Shown in pieces: positions 1 to 8,502 of a stretch of 64,000 nt of DNA. A program made the translations under genes and the position numbers. Location: NCBI GenBank assembly GCA_963762425.1, contig CAVXKY010000007.1:1-64000 (forward strand), written 5' to 3'. This DNA comes from REEB95 sp963762425 (GTDB lineage: Bacteria; Pseudomonadota; Alphaproteobacteria; ATCC43930; CGMCC-115725). The notes beneath the pieces were generated by a model, which was given only the letters and a program-made list of their open reading frames with translations, searched no databases and was not told the DNA's origin. Each line of letters begins with the position of its first letter. Positions within the stretch are counted from its first letter, which is position 1.

Positions 1-35
1 AGCCGGGGCTTGTTCCGGGCATCCATGCCATCCTG

Positions 36-132
36 TCATTGCGAGCCGCGAGCGGATGCGAAGCGGCGAAGCAATCCAGAGACGGTGCGGATGATTCTGG
101 ATTGCTTCGGCCGCTTCGCGGCCTCGCAATGA
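36..132. repeat. Palindromic intergenic repeat (cattgcgag type), copy 1
   Basis: Two facing arms are visible: cattgcgag followed by gaagcaatccag on the left, and ctggattgcttc followed by ctcgcaatga on the right. They form a long imperfect palindrome in non-coding DNA. A second copy lies at 4058-4154. This is a REP-like element; no function is claimed. Confidence 0.75.
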
Positions 133-169
133 CGGCGAGGTAACGTGGTCGATAGCATTAAGAAAAGCG

Positions 170-211
170 CCTCACCCTGAGCCCTTACCCTGAGCTTGTC
201 GAAGGGCGAAG
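170..211. repeat. Short dispersed repeat (caccctgag...gtcgaaggg type)
   Basis: The segment carries the words caccctgag and cttgtcgaaggg. A related copy lies at 30024-30049. It sits between the palindromic repeat and the 3' end of the DUF3426 gene and encodes nothing recognisable. Confidence 0.5.
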
Positions 212-247
212 GGCGCACGACGCTTATCCAACATCAAGGCTGGCGCC

Positions 248-1033
248 CTATTGGGGCTCGAAGGTCACGACCACGCCCGAGGCGAGGTCGCTCGGCTGCG
301 CCATCGAGGTCTCGAAACTCTCGCTGCCGCCGGGCGGCAGGCTCGCCTGGTCGGGCGAGAACGTCCAGGAGGCGACCGTATTGTTCTTGGCGTCGTGCAG
401 GGTCACCCGCAATCGCGGCACCACCTGCAACGCGGATGATGAATTGACGATCTGGCCGCTGATCACCAGCACCGGAATGTTGTTTTCCACCGCGCGCTTG
501 GGCGCCAATCCCTGGATGACCAGCCCGCCGCCGGCCGGAGCCGGAGTCTGAGTCTGGGTCGGGCTCTGGTTCGTGGCCGGGCCCTGAGTCTGGTCCGGCT
601 GCGCCTGTTGCAGCGGCGCCAGAGTCGGCTGACGCTGGAACACCTGGAGCGGCGAGGTCAGCAGCGATTCGAGACGGGCATAGAGCGGCCGCGTCGCCGG
701 CACATGCGCCATGATGCGCGCGCGCTCCAGGATGACGAACGCCGCGGCGCCCATGCCCAGCACCGCCAGCACCAGAAACAGGATCGCCAAGGTCTTGCCC
801 CAGCCGCCGCCGGGGTGGCGCTGCCGCGTCACCACCGGCAGGCCGCGGCGCTCGCCAGGCAAGGGCGGCGGCGCTTCGGGCTCGGACAAATCGACGCGCA
901 GCGGTTCTCCCGCCGGCGGCGCTTCGTACCAGCTGTGGCCGCATTGGCTGCAACGCACCATCCGGCCGGTCGCGCCGAGGTTCTTCTCGTCGACCAGATA
1001 GCGGGTGGAACAGGCGGGACAGGTAACGATCAT
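248..1033 (-). CDS. Zinc-ribbon, membrane-anchored DUF3426 protein
   Basis: The 261-residue protein starts MIVTCPAC. It has an MJ0042-type zinc ribbon at the N-terminus (CPAC at residues 5-8, CSQC at 28-31), a Pro/Glu-rich linker, one transmembrane helix at about residues 80-103, and a C-terminal DUF3426-like domain rich in beta strands. The ATG at 1033 was chosen because the ribbon normally begins within a few residues of the start; the frame is open upstream to 1084. It is divergent from ftsE with only about 60 bp between starts, an arrangement common in alphaproteobacteria. A link to envelope or division functions is only suggested by that context. Confidence 0.85.
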   Translation of the reverse strand: MIVTCPACSTRYLVDEKNLGATGRMVRCSQCGHSWYEAPPAGEPLRVDLSEPEAPPPLPGERRGLPVVTRQRHPGGGWGKTLAILFLVLAVLGMGAAAFVILERARIMAHVPATRPLYARLESLLTSPLQVFQRQPTLAPLQQAQPDQTQGPATNQSPTQTQTPAPAGGGLVIQGLAPKRAVENNIPVLVISGQIVNSSSALQVVPRLRVTLHDAKNNTVASWTFSPDQASLPPGGSESFETSMAQPSDLASGVVVTFEPQ

Positions 1034-1093
1034 GGCATTTCCATGGCTGGCCCGTTTATAGGGCGTTGCGGCCTTTGCGGGCAAGCGCGCGAC

Positions 1094-1798
1094 ATGTCAT
1101 CCTTGGCGGCGATGGTGCGGTTCGAGAATGTCGGCATGCGATACGGCCGGGGGCCGGAGGTGCTGCGCGACATCTCCCTGAGCCTCGAGCCGGGCTCGTT
1201 CCATTTCCTCACCGGCCCTTCGGGCGCCGGCAAGACCACCCTGTTGCGCCTGATCTATATGGCCCAACGCCCGTCGCGCGGCCTGATTTCGCTGTTCGGC
1301 AAGGATCTGTCGGGCCTGGCGCGGCGCGAACTTACGCCCTTGCGGCGCAGGATCGGCATCGTATTCCAGGATTTCCGCCTGATTCCGCATCTTTCGGCCT
1401 TCGACAACGTGGCGTTGCCGTTGCGAGTCGCCGGAACGCCCGAGTCGAAGCTGCGCGGCAATGTGCGCGATCTGCTGGAATGGGTCGGATTGGCCGACAA
1501 GCTCGACGCGCGGCCTCCGACCCTGTCGGGCGGCGAGCAGCAGCGCATCGCCATCGCGCGCGCGGTCGTCGGACGCCCCAGTCTCTTGATCGCCGACGAA
1601 CCCACCGGCAATGTCGACGACGCCATGGCCGTGCGGCTTCTGCACCTGTTCGAGCAAATGAACAAGCTCGGCACCACGCTGGTGATCGCCACCCACAATG
1701 CGGGCCTGGCGGCGCAATCGGGCCGTCCGGTGCTGCATCTCGAAAACGGCGAATTGATGCGCGCGCCCATCCCGGCCGCACGGGTAGCCGCGTCATGA
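1094..1798 (+). CDS. ftsE: Cell division ATP-binding protein FtsE
   Basis: This is the ABC ATPase that partners FtsX at the divisome and couples ATP hydrolysis to activation of peptidoglycan hydrolases. In the 234-residue product the Walker A motif GPSGAGKTT is at residues 41-49, the signature LSGGEQQR at 144-151, the Walker B LLIADEPT near 165-171, and the switch His at 201. Length fits the family. An alternative ATG at 1112 would remove six residues. Its stop overlaps the ftsX start (ATGA), so the two are translationally coupled. Confidence 0.95.
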   Translation: MSSLAAMVRFENVGMRYGRGPEVLRDISLSLEPGSFHFLTGPSGAGKTTLLRLIYMAQRPSRGLISLFGKDLSGLARRELTPLRRRIGIVFQDFRLIPHLSAFDNVALPLRVAGTPESKLRGNVRDLLEWVGLADKLDARPPTLSGGEQQRIAIARAVVGRPSLLIADEPTGNVDDAMAVRLLHLFEQMNKLGTTLVIATHNAGLAAQSGRPVLHLENGELMRAPIPAARVAAS

Positions 1799-2736
1799 AA
1801 GGCCCCAGCCCCGCCATTCCCTTCGACCGCGGCGGCGCCGCGCGCTTCATGCCCTGGCTGGTGGCGCTGATGGTGTTTCTGGCCGCGTTGTCGCTGGCCG
1901 CGGTGATGACGCTGCAACACGCGCTCGAAGGCTGGGATGCGAGCCTCGCCGGCTCCCTCACCGTCGAGCTGCCGCCGGTCACAATTGCCCCGCCGACGCC
2001 GGCGAACGCCGGCAAAATAAAAGTCCAGCAGGCCGGCCAAAATAATAATGATTTGGCGGCGGCGTTGGCGCTGTTGCGCGCCACGCCCGGCATCAACAGC
2101 GCCCAGCCGCTCGGCCGCGACGACGTCGCCCGGCTGATCGCGCCCTTCCTCGGCAACGCGCTTTCGCCCGAGGATCTCGAACTGCCCCGGCTGATCGATG
2201 TCCGGATCGACCCCAAATCCCCGCCCGATCTGGCCGTGCTCCAGTTGAAGCTGATCGCGATCGCGCCCGGAGCGGCGATCGACGACCACCGGCTGTGGCT
2301 CGACCGGCTGTTCCTTTTCGCGCGCTCAGTCCAGCTCACCGCGCTGGTCATCCTGGCGCTGATTGGCATCGTGGCGGTGCTGACGGTGATGTTCGTCACC
2401 CGCACCGGCCTTTTGGTCCACCGCGAGGCGATCGAGCTGTTGCATCTGATGGGCGCGCGCGACGGCTATATCGCGCATCAGTTCGAGCGCGAGGCGCTGC
2501 GCCTGGGATTGGCCGGCGGCGCCGCCGGATTGTTGTTGGCGGGATTGGCGCTGCTGGCGCTTGGCCACGCCGCCGAGGCGTCCGCCTTCCTGGGCGACGC
2601 GGTCAATCTCATTCCCGCGCTTCATTTGAAGGGCTGGAACTGGCTGGCGCTGGCGGCCTTGCCGCTGGCGGCGGGGCTGGTCGCCGGGCTGACGGCGCGG
2701 CTCACCGTGCTGGCCAGGCTGCTGCGCCTGCCGTGA
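1795..2736 (+). CDS. ftsX: Cell division protein FtsX
   Basis: This is the integral membrane permease-like partner of FtsE. The 313-residue protein has one transmembrane helix near residues 18-40, a periplasmic domain of about 150 residues, then three C-terminal helices from about residue 180, which is the FtsX topology. The start MKGPSPAIPF overlaps the ftsE stop. The periplasmic loop contains an Ala/Pro/Asn-rich insert near residues 60-80 that is probably unstructured. Assignment rests on topology and the ftsE partner, because FtsX sequences diverge quickly. Confidence 0.92.
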   Translation: MKGPSPAIPFDRGGAARFMPWLVALMVFLAALSLAAVMTLQHALEGWDASLAGSLTVELPPVTIAPPTPANAGKIKVQQAGQNNNDLAAALALLRATPGINSAQPLGRDDVARLIAPFLGNALSPEDLELPRLIDVRIDPKSPPDLAVLQLKLIAIAPGAAIDDHRLWLDRLFLFARSVQLTALVILALIGIVAVLTVMFVTRTGLLVHREAIELLHLMGARDGYIAHQFEREALRLGLAGGAAGLLLAGLALLALGHAAEASAFLGDAVNLIPALHLKGWNWLALAALPLAAGLVAGLTARLTVLARLLRLP

Positions 2737-2743
2737 GGAAACC

Positions 2744-3322
2744 ATGAAACGCCTGTTCCAGCTTTTGCTCGTGCTCGCGGCGCTCTGGCTCGGCGGCCTG
2801 GTCTATTTCGCGGGGCAGATTCCGGACAGCGTCGCCGATCCCGACAGCCAGACCGACGCCATCGTCGTGCTTACCGGCGGCAGCCAGCGGATCGAAACCG
2901 GGCTCCAGCTGCTGGCGGCGGGCAAGGCCAAGATGCTGTTCATCTCCGGCGTCAATATCGGCGTCGACGTGCCCAAGCTGCTGCGGAATGCGGGCGCGGA
3001 CGAGACCCTGGCCGACAAGATCGTGCTGGGCCACGAGGCCGCCTCCACCCGCGGCAACGCGCTCGAAACCGCCGGCTGGATGCGCGAACAGGATTTCCAT
3101 TCGCTGCGGCTGGTGACCTCGGCCTATCACATGCCGCGCAGCCTGCTGGAATTCTCCGCCGCCATGCCGGACATAACCATCACGCCCAACCCGGTCTTCG
3201 CCGAAAACGTCAAACAGGGCGAATGGTGGGCCTGGCCCGGCACGGCGAGCCTGATCGCCGAGGAATACGTCAAATATCTGGTGGTGCTGTTGCGGCAAAG
3301 CCTGCCCGCCCCGGCGAAATAA
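2744..3322 (+). CDS. YdcF/SanA-like DUF218 membrane-anchored protein
   Basis: The 192-residue protein has an N-terminal signal anchor (about residues 4-26) and a DUF218 domain: DAIVVLTGG near residues 39-47, a central STRGNAL segment, and SAYHMPRS near 127-134. These match the YdcF/ElyC/SanA superfamily, whose members act in envelope or lipid-carrier metabolism. It begins 8 bp after ftsX and runs into plsC with a short gap, so ftsE-ftsX-DUF218-plsC looks like one operon. The biochemical role is not known from the sequence. Confidence 0.85.
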   Translation: MKRLFQLLLVLAALWLGGLVYFAGQIPDSVADPDSQTDAIVVLTGGSQRIETGLQLLAAGKAKMLFISGVNIGVDVPKLLRNAGADETLADKIVLGHEAASTRGNALETAGWMREQDFHSLRLVTSAYHMPRSLLEFSAAMPDITITPNPVFAENVKQGEWWAWPGTASLIAEEYVKYLVVLLRQSLPAPAK

Positions 3323-3333
3323 GGGGCGCGCCT

Positions 3334-4053
3334 TTGCTCCTGCTGCGCTCGGCGGTCTATCACATCGCTTTCCTGATTTGGACGGTTTCCCTCGGGATCG
3401 CAGGGCTGCCGCTGTTGCTGGGCCCGCGCCGCGGCGTGATGGTTTTCGGCACCTTCTGGTCGCGCGGCGTTCTGGTTTTGCTGCGCACCATCTGCGGGCT
3501 CGGCTACGAACTGCGCGGGCGCGAGCATCTGCCCGATGGGCCCGCCATCGTCGCGATGAAGCATCAATCGGCCTGGGAAACCTTCGCGACCCCGGTGCTG
3601 TTCGAGGATGCGGCGTCGGTGATCAAGCGCGAACTCGCCTGGGTGCCGTTCTACGGCTGGTACACGATGAAGGCGGGTTCGATCGCGATCGACCGCGGCG
3701 CCGGCGCGCGCGCGCTGAAGCGCATGGTGGCGGCGGCTTCCCGGGTCAAGGCCCAGGGCCGCAAGATCACGATCTTTCCCGAAGGCACGCGCGGCGCCGT
3801 GGGCGAGACCAAGCCTTATCTCCCGGGCGTGGCCGCGCTGTACCAGTTTCTCGATCTGCCTTTGGTGCCGGTGGCGCTCAATTCCGGCCTCTTCTATAAG
3901 CGGCGGGGATTCCTGCGCCGGCCCGGCACCGTGCTGATCGAAATCCTGCCCGCCATTGCTCCCGGTCTCGAGCGCCACGCCATGATGGAAAAACTGCGGA
4001 CCGAGATCGAAACCGCGACATCTCGGCTGGTGGAAGAGACGCGGGCCTCCTAG
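3334..4053 (+). CDS. plsC: 1-acyl-sn-glycerol-3-phosphate acyltransferase (PlsC family)
   Basis: This enzyme makes phosphatidic acid by acylating lysophosphatidic acid at the inner membrane. The 239-residue product has N-terminal hydrophobic segments, the block I motif HQSAWE (the family HX4D, here with Glu instead of Asp) and the block III motif FPEGTR. I chose the TTG at 3334 because aaggggcg lies just upstream and the only in-frame ATGs upstream fall inside the previous gene. It is the last gene of the ftsEX transcription unit; an inverted repeat element follows. Confidence 0.9.
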   Translation: MLLLRSAVYHIAFLIWTVSLGIAGLPLLLGPRRGVMVFGTFWSRGVLVLLRTICGLGYELRGREHLPDGPAIVAMKHQSAWETFATPVLFEDAASVIKRELAWVPFYGWYTMKAGSIAIDRGAGARALKRMVAAASRVKAQGRKITIFPEGTRGAVGETKPYLPGVAALYQFLDLPLVPVALNSGLFYKRRGFLRRPGTVLIEILPAIAPGLERHAMMEKLRTEIETATSRLVEETRAS

Positions 4054-4057
4054 CCGA

Positions 4058-4154
4058 CATTGCGAGGCCGCCCAGTTTTCAAATATCGGGGCGGCCGAAG
4101 CAATCCAGCTTCCACTGGGGCGTTTCTGGATTGCTTCGCCTCCGGCTCGCAATG
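4058..4154. repeat. Palindromic intergenic repeat (cattgcgag type), copy 2
   Basis: Facing arms are cattgcgag/gaagcaatccag and ctggattgcttc/ctcgcaatga, as in the copy at 36-132, but the centre differs. It lies directly after the plsC stop and could fold as a long hairpin in the transcript. Confidence 0.75.
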
Positions 4155-4332
4155 ACAACAGGGATTGTCCTTGCGACGCCGTCCCCTGCGACACCTGCTA
4201 CGGCATCCCCTGTGCATAACCCTGGGGATTGTCACATTTGACCGAAGCCCCAGCCCCAGGTGGATAGCGGGGACAAGAGCTTTCCGGTCCCGGTGGAAAA
4301 CGGATAGGGAACGGACTATATTAGGCCTTGAA

Positions 4333-4364
4333 GCCGCGCGCCTTTAACGCGCGGCGCTTTTGTC
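4333..4364 (+). terminator. Strong hairpin with T-run in the nrdJ leader
   Basis: A perfect 8-bp stem (gccgcgcg with cgcgcggc, loop cctttaa) at 4333-4355 is followed by gctttt. It has the form of an intrinsic terminator. It lies 29 bp before the nrdJ ATG, so it may act as an attenuator or a leader structure, or simply end transcription from plsC. Confidence 0.5.
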
Positions 4365-4392
4365 GCCCCATAAAACCAGGACTCGTACGCCC

Positions 4393-6720
4393 ATGCCCGC
4401 CATCGCCTCGATCTCGCAGCAGATCTGGGACATGAAATACCGCCTCAAGGGCCCCGATGGCGCCGCTGTGGATAAGACCATCGAGGACAGCTGGCGGCGC
4501 GTCGCCAAGGCTCTGGCCGAACCCGAACGCGATCCATCCCTCTGGGCCGGGCGTTTCTACCAGGCGCTGGCTGATTTCAAGTTCCTGCCGGCCGGGCGCG
4601 TGCTCGCCGGCGCGGGCAGCGGGCGCAGCGTCACCCTCTTCAACTGCTTCGTCATGGGTACGATCCCGGACGACATGTCCGGCATCTTCGAGAATCTGCG
4701 CGAGGCCGCGCTCACCATGCAGCAGGGCGGCGGCATCGGTTACGATTTCTCGACGTTGCGGCCCAAGGGCGCGCCGGTGAAGGGCGTCGGCGCCGACGCC
4801 TCGGGCCCGCTTTCCTTCATGGACGTGTGGGACGCGATGTGCCGCACCATCATGAGCGCGGGTTACCGCCGCGGCGCGATGATGGCGACGTTGCGCTGCG
4901 ACCATCCCGACATCGAGGAATTCATCGAAGCCAAGCGCGCGCCCGGCCGCTTGCGCATGTTCAATCTTTCCGTGCTTGTCACCGACGCCTTCATGCAGGC
5001 GGTGAAGGAAGACGCGCCCTGGGAGCTGACCTTCGCCGGCGAGACCTTCAAGGTGCTGAAGGCGCGCGAGCTGTGGGATTCGATCATGCGCGCCACCTAT
5101 GCTTACGCTGAGCCGGGCGTGATCTTCATCGACCGCATCAACCGTCTCAACAACCTCCATTACTGCGAAACCATCAACGCCACCAACCCGTGCGGCGAGC
5201 AGCCGCTGCCGCCTTACGGCGCGTGCCTGTTGGGCTCGATCAATCTGGCGGCGCTGGTGTTGGAGCCATTCACCGATAAGGCGCGGCTCGATTTGGCCGA
5301 GCTCGAAAAGCTGGTGCCGCTGGCCGTGCGCATGATGGACAACGTGGTCGATGCCTCGCGCTTCCCGCTGAAGGCGCAAGCCGAAGAAGCCAAGGCCAAG
5401 CGGCGCATCGGCCTGGGCGTCACCGGCGTGGCCGACGCGCTGATCCTGTGCGGCCAGCGTTACGGCTCGGCCAAGGCGGTGGGTTTGACGGAGAGCTGGC
5501 TCAAGGCGGTCGAACGCAGCGCCTATCTCGCCTCGGCCCAACTCGCGGCCGAGAAAGGCGCCTTCCCGCTTTACGACAAGGAGAAATATCTGGCCGGCGA
5601 GAAGATCAAGCGCCTCGACCCGGACGTGCGCGAGGCGATCGCCAAGCACGGCATCCGCAACGCCCTGCTCACCTCGATCGCGCCCACCGGAACGATTTCG
5701 ATTTTCGCCGACAACGTCTCCTCGGGCATCGAGCCGGTGTTCAGCTTCAAATACAGCCGCAACGTGCTGATGCCGGACGGCTCAAGGCGCGAGGAAGAGG
5801 TGAGCGACCACGCCTACCGCCTCTATCGCCGCTTGAAGGGCGATGCCGCTCCTTTGCCCGGCTATTTCGTCGACGCGCAATCGCTCGCGCCCTCGGACCA
5901 TGTGGTGATGCAGGCGGCGGCGCAGAAATACGTCGACAGCTCGATCTCCAAGACCATTAACGTGCCGGCGGATTTCCCGTTCGAGCGTTTCAAGGACGTC
6001 TATCTCCAGGCCTACGAGCTGGGCTGCAAGGGCTGCACCACCTACCGCCCGAACGAGGTCACCGGCGCGGTGCTGGAAGTGAGGAAGGAATCGCGGCCGG
6101 CGCACCAGGCCGAATTGCCGCTGCTGGCGCCGAAGCCGGCGGCCAAGCCCGCCGACGTCTACGAGGCCGGCGGCGTCGTTTACATGACCCAGCCCTTGAA
6201 CCGGCCCGGGGAACTCACCGGCAAGACCTACAAGATTTCCTGGCCGCAAAGCGAACACGCGCTTTACATCACCATCAACGACATCGTCCAGGACGGCCGG
6301 GTGCGGCCGTTCGAGATCTTCGTCAATTCCAAGAACATGGAGCATTACGCCTGGACCGTGGCGCTGACGCGCATGATCAGCGCGGTGTTCCGCCGCGGCG
6401 GCGACGTCTCCTTCGTGGTCGAGGAATTGAAGGCGGTGTTCGATCCGCGCGGCGGCGCCTGGATGGGCGGGCGTTACGTGCCCTCGCTGCTGGCGGCGCT
6501 GGGCGACGTGATCGAACAGCACATGATCGAGATCGGATTCATCCAGCCGCGCTCCGCGCCGGCCCCGGTCGAGGCGCTGCGCCAGGTGGTCAATCTGCCC
6601 GAAAGCGGGCCCAATGCCGCGTTCGGCATGGGCCAATGCCCCAAATGCGGCGAGGCCGGGCTGATGCGGGTCGAGAATTGCGACCAGTGCACCTCCTGCG
6701 GCTATTCGAAGTGCGGCTGA
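4393..6720 (+). CDS. nrdJ: Adenosylcobalamin-dependent (class II) ribonucleotide reductase
   Basis: This enzyme reduces ribonucleotides to deoxyribonucleotides using vitamin B12, with or without oxygen. The 775-residue protein has the RNR alpha barrel with the finger-loop motif NPCGEQ (Asn 265, Cys 267, Glu 269), a TSCPD-type domain at about residues 590-700, and a C-terminal zinc-ribbon-like tail with CPKC and CTSCGYSKC, whose cysteines probably re-reduce the active site. The length fits the shorter NrdJ type. The start is the ATG at 4393 (MPAIASIS); an upstream in-frame ATG at 4360 falls within the leader hairpin region. No cobalamin riboswitch was recognised. Confidence 0.93.
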   Translation: MPAIASISQQIWDMKYRLKGPDGAAVDKTIEDSWRRVAKALAEPERDPSLWAGRFYQALADFKFLPAGRVLAGAGSGRSVTLFNCFVMGTIPDDMSGIFENLREAALTMQQGGGIGYDFSTLRPKGAPVKGVGADASGPLSFMDVWDAMCRTIMSAGYRRGAMMATLRCDHPDIEEFIEAKRAPGRLRMFNLSVLVTDAFMQAVKEDAPWELTFAGETFKVLKARELWDSIMRATYAYAEPGVIFIDRINRLNNLHYCETINATNPCGEQPLPPYGACLLGSINLAALVLEPFTDKARLDLAELEKLVPLAVRMMDNVVDASRFPLKAQAEEAKAKRRIGLGVTGVADALILCGQRYGSAKAVGLTESWLKAVERSAYLASAQLAAEKGAFPLYDKEKYLAGEKIKRLDPDVREAIAKHGIRNALLTSIAPTGTISIFADNVSSGIEPVFSFKYSRNVLMPDGSRREEEVSDHAYRLYRRLKGDAAPLPGYFVDAQSLAPSDHVVMQAAAQKYVDSSISKTINVPADFPFERFKDVYLQAYELGCKGCTTYRPNEVTGAVLEVRKESRPAHQAELPLLAPKPAAKPADVYEAGGVVYMTQPLNRPGELTGKTYKISWPQSEHALYITINDIVQDGRVRPFEIFVNSKNMEHYAWTVALTRMISAVFRRGGDVSFVVEELKAVFDPRGGAWMGGRYVPSLLAALGDVIEQHMIEIGFIQPRSAPAPVEALRQVVNLPESGPNAAFGMGQCPKCGEAGLMRVENCDQCTSCGYSKCG

Positions 6721-6724
6721 GCCG

Positions 6725-7807
6725 CTACAGCGCGTAAAGCGCCACTTTCTTCTCGTCCCAGGCGATCCCCAGCCCCGGCCCGCGCGCCGAAACCATACCG
6801 TTTTCCGGCAACACCTTCTCGGCCAGGATCGCCCCGGCGGTATCGAGATATTCGAGCCAATGCGCGGTCGGCGTCACCGCCAGCAGATGCGCGCTGGCCT
6901 CGACGAAGATGTGGCTCGAGACCGGCAGGCTCGCGGCCTCGGCCAGGCCGGCGGCGCGCAACCAGCCGGTGACGCCGCCGATTTTCATCACGTCGAGCAT
7001 GGCGAAATCGCTCGCGCCGGCCGCCGCCGCCTTGGCCAGATCGCGCGGAAACCACCAATTCTCGCCGGTCTGGATGCGCGCGCCGGTCGAGGCGCGCACC
7101 CGCGCATGGCCGGCGAAATCCTCATGCGCCACCGGCTCCTCGACCCAATGGAGATCGTAACGCGAAAGCCGGTCGATCCGCCGGCAGGCCTCGGGCGGGT
7201 CGAGCGACTGGTTGAAATCCACCATCAGCGCCACCTCGGGCCCGATCATGCCGCGCACCGCCTTGACCGCCGCCTCGTCGCGCTCGAGCGGGCCGCCGCC
7301 GAGCTTGATCTTGATGCCGCGAAAGCCGCGTTCGACCGATTGGCGGATATCGTGCTCGTCCTCGCGGGGATCGACGATGCCGTAGCTGTCATAGGCCTTG
7401 AGCGGGACAACCGCGCCGCCCAAAAGCCGCGCCAGCGGCCAGCCCGCCGCCTTGGCCAGCGCGTCCCAAAACGCCATGTCGAGGCCGGACACCGCCATGC
7501 CGACCAGCCCTTCCCAGCCCAGGAGCCGGAATCGGATGTTGAATTCCTGCTGCAACGCCACCGGCGCGACTTGCTTGCCAACCAGGCTTTCGCCGATCGA
7601 TTCCACGAGCCGGACGAGGGGCACCAGCGTCACCGGGGTGTAGCCGAAAATATAAGCGCTTCCCGTGACGCCCTGCTCGGTCGCGATATCGATCAGCACC
7701 AAGGGCGCGTTGGGGATGGTGCCGACGGCGGTGCGGATCGGGCGCGGCAGCGGCGCCGCCACCGCGCGCGCGGTCACTTTCCGGATGGTCAGGGCGTTCT
7801 CGTCCAT
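6725..7807 (-). CDS. Mandelate racemase/muconate lactonizing family enzyme
   Basis: This is an enolase-superfamily enzyme that abstracts a proton alpha to a carboxylate, with bound divalent metal. In the 360-residue protein the full mandelate racemase-type set is visible: the KxK pair at 166/168, metal ligands Asp197, Glu223 and Glu249, Asp272, and the His299 general base in SSH. Numbering is nearly identical to mandelate racemase itself. The start MDENALTIRK (7807) was chosen over an upstream ATG that would overlap the TetR promoter. It is divergent from a TetR regulator, which probably controls it. The substrate cannot be told. Confidence 0.85.
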   Translation of the reverse strand: MDENALTIRKVTARAVAAPLPRPIRTAVGTIPNAPLVLIDIATEQGVTGSAYIFGYTPVTLVPLVRLVESIGESLVGKQVAPVALQQEFNIRFRLLGWEGLVGMAVSGLDMAFWDALAKAAGWPLARLLGGAVVPLKAYDSYGIVDPREDEHDIRQSVERGFRGIKIKLGGGPLERDEAAVKAVRGMIGPEVALMVDFNQSLDPPEACRRIDRLSRYDLHWVEEPVAHEDFAGHARVRASTGARIQTGENWWFPRDLAKAAAAGASDFAMLDVMKIGGVTGWLRAAGLAEAASLPVSSHIFVEASAHLLAVTPTAHWLEYLDTAGAILAEKVLPENGMVSARGPGLGIAWDEKKVALYAL

Positions 7808-7854
7808 GGCCGCCTTTGTAGAAGGGCCGGAGCCTTGGCGTAAATTCACTAATC

Positions 7855-7862
7855 GGTATACC
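7855..7862. promoter_or_regulatory. Possible operator palindrome between divergent genes
   Basis: The perfect palindrome GGTATACC lies in the 68-bp gap between the enolase-superfamily gene and the tetR-like gene, 13 bp before the latter's start. Position suggests a repressor half-site pair, but eight bases alone are weak evidence. Confidence 0.3.
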
Positions 7863-7875
7863 ATCCTGATCGCCC

Positions 7876-8442
7876 ATGCCGAGGCCGGACCGCCGCCTGA
7901 CGCGCCAGCGTATTCTCGACACCGCCTACGGCTTGTTCTACCGGCGGGGTTATTCGCGCGTCGGCGTCGATGCCGTCGCCGCCCAGGCCGGCATCACCAA
8001 ACGCACGCTCTACAACCATTTCGCCAGCAAGGATGCGCTGCTGGCGGCGGTGCTCGACCGCCAGCACGCGATGGCGCTCGAACGCATCGCCCAGTGGGGG
8101 CGGCGTCTGCCCCGCGATCCGCGCGCCATGCTCGACCGGCTGTTCGGCGATCTGGCCGGCTGGGCGGCGCAGCCGCGCTGGACCGGCACGGGCTTCACCC
8201 GCCTGGTGATGGAACTGGCCGATCTGCCGGGACATCCGGCGCGCGCCATCGCCCGGCGGCACAAGGCGGCGATCGAGGCCTGGCTCGCCGGCGAATTCGC
8301 GCGCCGCCAGGTGGCCGGGGCGGCGGAGCGCGCCCGGCAGACCATGATCCCGCTCGAAGGCTGCCAGGTCATGATGCTGATTCAGGACGACCGCAATTAC
8401 GCCAAAATCGCGGCGCGCGCGGCCAAGCGGCTGTTGCGATAG
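7876..8442 (+). CDS. TetR/AcrR family transcriptional regulator
   Basis: The 188-residue protein has a classical TetR N-terminal helix-turn-helix: ILDTAYGLFYRRGY, then VDAVAAQAGITKRTLYNHF and the following KDAL. The C-terminal ligand-binding part is diverse, as usual. It is divergently arranged with the mandelate racemase-like gene across a 68-bp spacer and likely represses it and itself. The ligand is unknown. Confidence 0.88.
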   Translation: MPRPDRRLTRQRILDTAYGLFYRRGYSRVGVDAVAAQAGITKRTLYNHFASKDALLAAVLDRQHAMALERIAQWGRRLPRDPRAMLDRLFGDLAGWAAQPRWTGTGFTRLVMELADLPGHPARAIARRHKAAIEAWLAGEFARRQVAGAAERARQTMIPLEGCQVMMLIQDDRNYAKIAARAAKRLLR

Positions 8443-8502
8443 TCGCGCGTTTTGCCGTCAAGCCTGTCGACCGGGCGGGACCAGCCGACCTATAGTCCGC
8501 CC

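Noticed and set aside
4155..4392. Cobalamin riboswitch before the B12-dependent nrdJ
   Set aside because: No B12-box-like sequence (GCCACTG) was found; only a terminator-like hairpin is present.
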